Positions 58,200 to 64,000 of a DNA stretch of 64,000 bases are shown here, piece after piece. Both the position numbers and the translations under genes were made by a program. The notes under the pieces were generated by a model. The model saw only the letters and a program-made list of their open reading frames with translations, was not told the origin of the DNA and searched no databases. The number at the start of each line of letters is the position of its first letter. Position 1 is the stretch's first letter. The DNA lies in assembly GCA_903936705.1 (NCBI GenBank), contig CAIZWN010000005.1, positions 249,883 through 313,882 on the forward strand, read 5' to 3'. The stretch comes from an uncultured Myxococcales bacterium. GTDB taxonomy: Bacteria; Myxococcota_A; UBA9042; DTJE01.

Positions 58200-59909
58200 A
58201 TGCCATCTCCCGAGAGGCGCTTTCGAGCGCACCGTTTTCTGGCTATGCGCTGGCGCAGGCTGGGGCTTGCCCCCAAGGTAATTCTGTCACTGACGCTGAT
58301 CGTCACCGTCGTATCGACGGTGTCTGCCTACGTTGCCCTTCGCAACCAGGAAGAACTGCTGCTGCGCGAGATGATCCGCGGGGTAGATCAGTTGTCTCAG
58401 ACGATCCGCTCGGCGACCTGGCAAGCGATGCTGCGAGACCAGCGCCAGTCTGCCTACGAAGTCATGCAAACCGTCGGCCGCCAGGAAGGCATCGAGAAGA
58501 TCCGCATTTTCAACAAGGAAGGACGGGTCATGTTCTCTACCGGCGACGATCTGAATGCGCTGGTGGACAAGACCGCCGAGGCCTGCGACTTGTGCCACTC
58601 GCGCGAGGAACCACTGGTAAGGGTGGACGTACCTTCGCGGGCCCGGCTGTTCACTGACCGCATCGGACGCCGCGTACTGGGCATGGTGACACCCATCTAC
58701 AACGAACCGGCGTGCAGCGGCGGCGGGTGCCACGCTCACCCTGCGTCGATCAACGTCCTTGGCGTGCTGGACGTCAGCGTTGACCTGTCCCCCGTAGAGG
58801 AACAGGTCGCGATGTTGAGGTCCATCACGGTGACGCGGGCGACGATCGAGATCGGGCTTCTGGGGCTGATGATAGTCTTCCTTACACGCCGTTTGGTCGG
58901 CAAGCCAATCCGACGCCTGATCCGGGCCAGCCGGTCGATCGGAGCCCTGGACCCCAGTCCGGACATTGAGGACGAGGAAATACCGGCCGAAAGTGGCGAG
59001 GAAGTGCCGGTGCCGGGAGCGCAGGACGAACTGGCTCAGTTGCAGCACGCATTCGATGAAATGCGGCAGCGCCTTGAAACAGCACGGAACCAGGTCAACG
59101 CCTTCACGCGGCAACTGGAACAGAAGGTCGAGGAACGCACAGCGCAACTGGAGTCCGCACGCGTCCAACTGCTTCGGGCCGAGCGCCTGGCCTCGCTTGG
59201 ACGTTTGGCCGCGTCGGTGGCACACGAGATCAACAACCCGGTCTCTGGAGTCTTGAACCTGACGCGACTGGTGCAGCGACTGGTGGACGAGAAGGGCCTT
59301 GACCCCGCGCGTGTTCCGGAGGTGCGTGGATACCTGGCTCAGGTTATCGAGGAAACCACGCGGGTCGGGCGCATCGTGTCGGATCTGCTGGCGTTCGCCA
59401 GACAGACTCGGCCCCGCATCGAGCCTTCGGATCTTGCCGACCTGGCCAGACGCACACTGTCCCTGCTGTCCCTGAAACTGCGCCACCGGAACATCGAAAC
59501 GGACCTTTCGGTGGACCCGGAACTGCCACTAATCTCGTGCGACCGCGGGCAGGTAGAACAGGTCCTTATCAATCTGGTGATGAACGCCAGCGAGGCCGGT
59601 CCCGACGGAGCCAGGGTTCAGGTGCGGCTGCGGCACGCCCCCGGGGAACCATCCGTGGTCGTCGAGGTCGAGGATCGCGGGACCGGGATTTCCCAAGAGC
59701 ACCTGGGTCGCATCTTCGACCCCTTCTTCACCACAAAAGAAGACGGGAAGGGAGTGGGCCTGGGCCTCGCAGTTGCGTATGGCATCGTCGAGGCCCACGG
59801 TGGCTCTATCGACATTCAAAGCAAGGAAGGGCGGGGAACCACCTTCCGAGTCCGGCTTCCCCTGGAGGCCCGCGCGGCTCCGGCGAGTATGGCAGGAGGC
59901 GGCACATGA
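58200..59909 (+). CDS. Heme-c-motif sensor histidine kinase
   Basis: A 569-aa membrane kinase. Helix 1 (about 27-47) and helix 2 (about 205-225) bracket a periplasmic sensor with CDLCH (Cys129-His133) and CSGGGCH (Cys172-His178), then HAMP, coiled coil, the H box ASVAHEINNPVSG, and a complete ATPase domain (NLVMNASEAG, DRGTGI, KEDGKGVGLGLAVAYG). The sensor shares IRIFNKEGRV, the two Cys-His motifs, PIYNEP and LGVLD with the kinase at 1-1310. Such heme sensors could read periplasmic redox state, oxygen, NO or CO. AAGAGG precedes the ATG. Its stop overlaps the start of the response regulator by four bases. Confidence 0.9.
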   Translation: MPSPERRFRAHRFLAMRWRRLGLAPKVILSLTLIVTVVSTVSAYVALRNQEELLLREMIRGVDQLSQTIRSATWQAMLRDQRQSAYEVMQTVGRQEGIEKIRIFNKEGRVMFSTGDDLNALVDKTAEACDLCHSREEPLVRVDVPSRARLFTDRIGRRVLGMVTPIYNEPACSGGGCHAHPASINVLGVLDVSVDLSPVEEQVAMLRSITVTRATIEIGLLGLMIVFLTRRLVGKPIRRLIRASRSIGALDPSPDIEDEEIPAESGEEVPVPGAQDELAQLQHAFDEMRQRLETARNQVNAFTRQLEQKVEERTAQLESARVQLLRAERLASLGRLAASVAHEINNPVSGVLNLTRLVQRLVDEKGLDPARVPEVRGYLAQVIEETTRVGRIVSDLLAFARQTRPRIEPSDLADLARRTLSLLSLKLRHRNIETDLSVDPELPLISCDRGQVEQVLINLVMNASEAGPDGARVQVRLRHAPGEPSVVVEVEDRGTGISQEHLGRIFDPFFTTKEDGKGVGLGLAVAYGIVEAHGGSIDIQSKEGRGTTFRVRLPLEARAAPASMAGGGT

Positions 59910-61294
59910 CGGCAACGGGACGGATCCTGATAGTGGACGACGAGAAGGTCGTCAGGGATTCGCTGGCTGGCTGGCTGCGCGAGGACGGACACGTTTGCGA
60001 AACCGCCTCATCCGGGGAGCTCGCCATCCAGGCAATCCGGCATGCCGCATTCGACCTTTGCGTCGTGGACTTGAAAATGCCGCGGGGCATCGACGGACTC
60101 GAGACCATGCGGAAGATCCAGGAAATCCGTCCGGATTGCTCGGTGGTGATCATCACGGCTTACGCCACGGTGGGCACCGCCGTTGACGCGATGAAGCACG
60201 GGGCCGAGGACTACCTGGTCAAGCCCTTCGAGCCCCGAGACCTGTCTGCCATCGCGGAACGGGTGGTTGCCTTGCGCCGGGTTCGGCGGCCCGAAAAGGG
60301 AGGATCAGCATCGGTCGAGGTTTCTCGGTTCCACGGGATGGTAACCCGAAACCCGGCCATGCTGACGGTCTTCGACATGATCCGAAACATTGCCGATCTG
60401 CGCAGCACGGTACTCATCGAGGGAGAAAGCGGCACTGGCAAGGAACTGGTGGCACGGGCGATCCACGAAAACGGCCGGCGGCGGGAAGGCCCCTATATCC
60501 AGTTGTCATGCGCGGCGCTTCCCGAAACGCTTCTTGAGTCCGAGCTGTTCGGCTATGAACGGGGGGCCTTCACTGGCGCTGTTTCCCGCAAGCGAGGCAA
60601 ATTCGAGGTGGCCGGAGGCGGCACGCTGCTGCTGGACGAGATCGGCGACGTGGGACCGAAGGTTCAAACTGACCTGCTGCGCGTCCTGCAGGAAAGACGA
60701 ATCGTCCGCCTGGGCGGCAGCGAGGAGATCGCTGTGGACGTACGCTTCGTGGCGGCGACAAACAGGCCACTGCGTGCGGCGGTGCAGGAAGGCCGTTTTC
60801 GCGAGGACCTGTTCTACCGCTTGAACGTGATCCACGTTGAAATCCCCCCCTTGCGCAAGCGACTGGAGGACCTGGACCTGCTGGTCTTCGACCTGCTTCA
60901 GCAGGCATCCAAGGAAGTCGGCCGAACGGTAAAGGAAGTGGCACCAGCGGCAATCGAGCGCCTGTCGACCTATGCCTGGCCGGGAAACGTGAGGGAACTG
61001 GAAAACGCCGTCGAAAGGGCATTGGTGGGCTGCCGAGGCGACCGGCTTGAACCTGGGGATTTCGACTTCCTGTTCCGGACGGGTGCGGAACTCCTTTCGT
61101 GGCTGGCCCCGTCACACCTCTCGTTGAAGGAGGTCGAGGCCCGCGTCGTTGAATCGGTGCTTCGCAGCTCGGGGTGGAACGTCAGCGAGGCCGCTGCCAC
61201 TCTTGGAATAGACCGATCCACACTGTACGACAAGATGCGCCGCCATGGCATCGAAAGGCCCGATGAAGGGGGCGAACAAGAGACTTCGCGATAA
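59906..61294 (+). CDS. Sigma-54-dependent response regulator (NtrC family)
   Basis: A 462-aa regulator: receiver with phosphoacceptor Asp55 in CVVDLKMPRG; AAA+ domain with Walker A GESGTGKE, the sigma-54-contact loop GAFTGA and GTLLLDEIGD; a C-terminal Fis-type helix-turn-helix (NVSEAAATLGIDRSTLYDKM). Phosphorylated by the kinase encoded just before, it should activate sigma-54 promoters in response to the heme sensor. GGAGG precedes the ATG, which overlaps the kinase stop (ATGA). Its targets are not evident in the window. Confidence 0.94.
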   Translation: MTATGRILIVDDEKVVRDSLAGWLREDGHVCETASSGELAIQAIRHAAFDLCVVDLKMPRGIDGLETMRKIQEIRPDCSVVIITAYATVGTAVDAMKHGAEDYLVKPFEPRDLSAIAERVVALRRVRRPEKGGSASVEVSRFHGMVTRNPAMLTVFDMIRNIADLRSTVLIEGESGTGKELVARAIHENGRRREGPYIQLSCAALPETLLESELFGYERGAFTGAVSRKRGKFEVAGGGTLLLDEIGDVGPKVQTDLLRVLQERRIVRLGGSEEIAVDVRFVAATNRPLRAAVQEGRFREDLFYRLNVIHVEIPPLRKRLEDLDLLVFDLLQQASKEVGRTVKEVAPAAIERLSTYAWPGNVRELENAVERALVGCRGDRLEPGDFDFLFRTGAELLSWLAPSHLSLKEVEARVVESVLRSSGWNVSEAAATLGIDRSTLYDKMRRHGIERPDEGGEQETSR

Positions 61295-61330
61295 AGCATC
61301 CGGGAACGCCGACAATCGATTGAGGGAAAC

Positions 61331-61483
61331 CTAGGCCGTAGCGGGATGACTGACGCGCTGGGCGGCACGCGACCGCCACGCGGCCCTGCAACCTCCGACA
61401 ACACACGCAATCACCATGCCGAAGGTCATCGCCCCAAGCAGCAGATTCGTCACTACCACTGCAACAACCATTTCTTCAGACAT
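61331..61483 (-). CDS. Small membrane protein, 50 aa
   Basis: GGAGG five bases before ATG starts a 50-residue protein with one long hydrophobic helix (MVVAVVVTNLLLGAMTFGMV, ending IACVVGG) and a basic tail (RAAWRSRAAQR), so the N-terminus is likely outside. A 31-bp near-palindrome lies upstream. It ends 36 bases from the convergent response regulator. No family is recognised. Confidence 0.6.
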   Translation of the reverse strand: MSEEMVVAVVVTNLLLGAMTFGMVIACVVGGCRAAWRSRAAQRVSHPATA

Positions 61484-61648
61484 CCAGGCCTCCTTCGGCG
61501 CAGCGCCGGGTGCGTCACTGGAGACGTATATCTGCATGAAGAATGCCTGACCGTCCGCCTGCCATCGAAAACTTCCAACCAGCGGTTTTGTATTTGTTTA
61601 TGCGGCTTGAGGCCCGGTGGTTCGGGCAGATCTCGCGAAGAGAAGTGT

Positions 61649-61679
61649 GGGAAATTCCAACACCGGTGTTGTAAATCCC
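61649..61679. promoter_or_regulatory. 31-bp near-perfect palindrome (possible operator)
   Basis: Core AACACCGGTGTT with outer arms GGGAAATTCC and GTAAATCCC, symmetric apart from one base insertion and one mismatch. It lies in the gap 61484-61761 upstream of the 50-aa membrane protein gene. The form fits a TetR- or LacI-type operator. Confidence 0.45.
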
Positions 61680-61761
61680 GACACATCAGAGATTGGCGAT
61701 TGAATCACAGGCCAGGAGGTGGTGTCGGCGAAAACGGCAGGCGGATGCCGAAAAGCACCTG

Positions 61762-63375
61762 TCAGCAATCGACCTCGGTACCAGGACTACCGGCTCTCTC
61801 GACTCGCCCACTAGCCGTAGCCGGCGCTAGTTCGAGCTCGGCCAGATGCCGCACGGCGTCGGACGATGTGACCCGGTTCCGACCGCCACGCTTGGAAGCG
61901 TAGAGATTCTCGTCGGCCAGGCGGATCAATTCGGTACCCTCGGTCGCGTCAGCAGGCATCATGGCAACACCAAAGCTGGCGGTGATCCGGACCGGGTTCT
62001 CGCGGGCTCCGAAGGTCGCTGCCTCGACCGCCTTCCGAAGGCGCTCGGCCACGGCCAGAACCACGCGGTAGGGCACCTTCGAGAGAATCAGGACGAACTC
62101 CTCGCCACCGTAGCGCGCAACCACGTCGTTGGATCGCACAGCCCGCCTCAGCAGCGCGGCTACGCCCTGAAGCACAACGTCGCCAATCGGGTGCCCGAAC
62201 TGGTCGTTCACCTTTTTGAAAAAATCGATGTCCATCATGATGACGGCCAGCGAATCCTGGCCCACGGCCGCAGCTGACACCAGTTCCTTCAGACGCCGCT
62301 GGAAGTGCGCGTGCACGAAGGTCTGCGTCAGGCCATCGGTGACCGAAGCCTGCCACAATTGGTCGTGCAAACGGGCGTTGTCGATAGCGAACGCAGCCTG
62401 GTTGGCAAACAACATGATCAGGTTGACGTCCTCGGCCGAGAAATCGCCCTCTCTCTTGTCGTTGACGTTCAAGACACCGATGACCTGACCACGGGACCTG
62501 AGAGGCAGGCTGACCAGCGACGGCGACCGGTAACGGTCGGGGTTGCACCCCCTCAGGCCACCGGTGGCATCGGCAATGTTCCGCAAGAAGACCGGTTCCC
62601 CGGTCTGCGCGACACGACCGGAAATTCCCTCGCCTATCTTCCGGACAGCAGTCCGGACCACTTCTTCCGGAACCCCGATTGCCATGCGGATTCGAAGCGT
62701 TTCACGCGACTCGTCCAGCAGCATGATCGAGCATGCCGTCGCATCCGACAGACGTGCCACACCGTCCACTATCAGCCGTAGGACTCGGTCAAGATCCAGG
62801 GTGCTGGCCAGAGTCTGGCCGACCTCGGCCAGCGTGGTGAGTGCTTCCACACGCAGGTTAAGCGCCGTCTGGGCCCTCATCCCGCGGATCAACGTTGTTG
62901 CATGGATGGCCGTCAACCGCAGGAACTTCAGCCGCGTCGAGTCCGGAGGCCCGTCCGACAAACCAGCGACCACCAGCCATCCGACGGTCTGCCCGCCCTG
63001 GACCAGCGGGGTCCAGAACGAACCTTTGCGAAAGGCTGCTGGTGCCGTACGTAACTCGACTTCCCCCTCGTCGGCGGTCACGAACCTGGAATCCTCGCTG
63101 GCCAGCCAAGGCACTATGCCAAGTACAAAAACGCTGTTGTCGCCAGCGGCAACGAGACCCAGTCCATGTGAGGCGACCATGCGCATCAGACCAGACTCTT
63201 CTTCGGCCACGAAGACGCCTGCCTCGGTCGCGTCGGTAAGAAGGGAGGCAACCTCCGCCACCGCGCGCAGCGCCGTGGACAGCGATGACACTTCCTGCGC
63301 TTCGCCCAGCAGCCGCAGCAGGCCCATCACATGTTCAACCTGTTCGGCATTATCGGCCGGCCGGATCACTGGCAT
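61762..63375 (-). CDS. Diguanylate cyclase with two GAF domains
   Basis: A 537-aa soluble sensor-cyclase. GAF 1 (about 20-165) and GAF 2 (about 175-325, with VGVPEEVVRTAVRKIGEGIS and VAQTGEPVFLRNI) precede a GGDEF domain (about 345-505) with active-site GGEEF and an inhibitory-site RSND five residues before it, so it should make cyclic di-GMP from two GTP and be product-inhibited. IMMDIDFFKKVNDQFGHPIG is the upstream metal/GTP segment. No EAL domain. It may feed c-di-GMP to PilZ-like proteins. The start at 63375 has only a weak ribosome site but a fitting promoter. Confidence 0.92.
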   Translation of the reverse strand: MPVIRPADNAEQVEHVMGLLRLLGEAQEVSSLSTALRAVAEVASLLTDATEAGVFVAEEESGLMRMVASHGLGLVAAGDNSVFVLGIVPWLASEDSRFVTADEGEVELRTAPAAFRKGSFWTPLVQGGQTVGWLVVAGLSDGPPDSTRLKFLRLTAIHATTLIRGMRAQTALNLRVEALTTLAEVGQTLASTLDLDRVLRLIVDGVARLSDATACSIMLLDESRETLRIRMAIGVPEEVVRTAVRKIGEGISGRVAQTGEPVFLRNIADATGGLRGCNPDRYRSPSLVSLPLRSRGQVIGVLNVNDKREGDFSAEDVNLIMLFANQAAFAIDNARLHDQLWQASVTDGLTQTFVHAHFQRRLKELVSAAAVGQDSLAVIMMDIDFFKKVNDQFGHPIGDVVLQGVAALLRRAVRSNDVVARYGGEEFVLILSKVPYRVVLAVAERLRKAVEAATFGARENPVRITASFGVAMMPADATEGTELIRLADENLYASKRGGRNRVTSSDAVRHLAELELAPATASGRVERAGSPGTEVDC

Positions 63376-63402
63376 TGAAGGACCCTATTCCAGACCCGCG
63401 GC

Positions 63403-63431
63403 AATCTACCAGGAATGTGGGACTTCCGCAA
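63403..63431 (-). promoter_or_regulatory. Promoter of the diguanylate cyclase gene
   Basis: TTGCGG (63426-63431, minus strand), 17-base spacer, TAGATT (63403-63408). Start near 63396. Confidence 0.4.
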
Positions 63432-63606
63432 AGCGAGAACACCTGGACGCGCCCCTGCCGATTCCTTGGTATGACAGCTTCAGGATTGGCTTTGATGCGT
63501 CTGGCGCACTGACCGTATCGAGAGCCGAAAACATGCTTACCGCGCAGTTGCCCTGTGCTAGACTTCTTGCGAATCGATTTTCAACTGCAATTCCACGGAG
63601 GATTCC

Positions 63607-64000
63607 ATGGAGTTCGGCCTGACCCCCGACCAGAGTGCGCTGCGCGAGCAGGTCCTGCGCTTTGCGCGCCAGGAGATCGTCCCGCGCGTCCGCGAACATG
63701 ACCTGGCATCCGAGTTCGACTTCGATTCGTGGCGGAAGCTTGGCGAATACGGAGTGCTCGGACTGAACATACCCGAGGCTTATGGGGGCGGCGGGGCCGA
63801 CGTCATGACCTGCGTGGTGGTCGGCGAAGCACTCGGAGAAGCAGGCGTCGATGGAGGTCTGACTTTGGCGTACGGGGCGCACAGCTTCCTTTGCGCCGAC
63901 ACGATCGCGGCCCACGGCAACGAGGAACAGAAGGCGCTGTATCTGCCTAGGCTTGCCACCGGGGAATGGATCGGTTGCATGGGTCTGACCGAGCCAGGCG
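63607..64000 (+). CDS. Acyl-CoA dehydrogenase (5' part; runs off window)
   Basis: The first 131 residues of an acyl-CoA dehydrogenase: N-terminal helical domain (ALREQVLRFARQEIVPRVRE), LGEYGVLGLNIPEAYGGGGA, and GCMGLTEPG at the beginning of the beta domain where FAD contacts lie. It catalyses the first oxidation of acyl-CoA. GGAGG precedes the ATG. With the operon at 36.9-41.5 kb it completes a beta-oxidation set. Chain-length preference cannot be judged from this part. Confidence 0.92.
   Translation, partial: MEFGLTPDQSALREQVLRFARQEIVPRVREHDLASEFDFDSWRKLGEYGVLGLNIPEAYGGGGADVMTCVVVGEALGEAGVDGGLTLAYGAHSFLCADTIAAHGNEEQKALYLPRLATGEWIGCMGLTEPG

Overview
The window is dense, GC-rich bacterial chromosome with no rRNA, tRNA, CRISPR array or transposase gene that I can see. 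Several traits point to a deltaproteobacterial (Myxococcota-like) lineage: secreted lipoproteins whose mature N-termini are long Asp/Val-rich linkers, a Cys-rich protein with GKECGADGCGG-type repeats, PAS/GAF-rich sensor kinases, NtrC-type regulation, CotH/lamin-tail proteins and a multi-enzyme fatty-acid oxidation set. This placement is an inference from protein style. Promoters read as TTGACN-16/18-TAnnnT and most start codons follow a GGAGG-type site.

Layout. 0-6 kb: a sensor kinase cut by the left edge with two heme-c motifs, an S1-domain RNA-binding protein, a cyclophilin lipoprotein, a TSUP permease and a PilZ-like protein carrying homopolymeric G tracts. 6-14.4 kb: a TCA-cycle block with an NAD-type and an NADP-type isocitrate dehydrogenase (convergent), an acetyl-CoA hydrolase/CoA-transferase and aconitase. 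14.7-21.2 kb: an MFS transporter, a metallo-beta-lactamase-fold hydrolase, an EEP-family phosphatase/nuclease and a hybrid histidine kinase. 21.4-25.5 kb: the most striking locus, a compact operon of a Cys-rich MarR regulator, an ArsM-like methyltransferase, a 50-codon Cys-containing peptide, a radical SAM/SPASM enzyme, a thioredoxin-thioredoxin reductase fusion and a 56-aa protein. It resembles a radical-SAM peptide-modification (RiPP-type) system that I cannot match to a named one. 25.5-33 kb: an orphan NarL-type kinase and a heavy-metal RND efflux operon.

33-43 kb: a lysine/alanine/proline-repeat protein, a large PHP-domain lipoprotein, an AMACR-like CoA-transferase/racemase, thiolase and the FadB-type multifunctional enzyme (a beta-oxidation operon), and a metallophosphoesterase lipoprotein. 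43.2-45.7 kb: a Cys-rich lipoprotein gene enclosed by two 178-bp inverted copies of a structured repeat. 45.7-48.5 kb: glutamate dehydrogenase and a tandem adenylate kinase whose second half has lost key residues. 48.5-58 kb: a VTC/DUF4956/membrane-fusion/TolC operon facing two CotH kinase-like lipoproteins and a frameshifted lamin-tail gene. 58-64 kb: a second heme-motif sensor kinase with its sigma-54 response regulator, a 50-aa membrane protein, a diguanylate cyclase and the start of an acyl-CoA dehydrogenase.

Working together: the metabolic genes suggest respiration on acetate or fatty acids through a full TCA cycle. Two periplasmic heme sensors and the GGDEF protein suggest redox-tuned regulation. 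The 21-33 kb block groups thiol/metalloid-looking chemistry with metal efflux.
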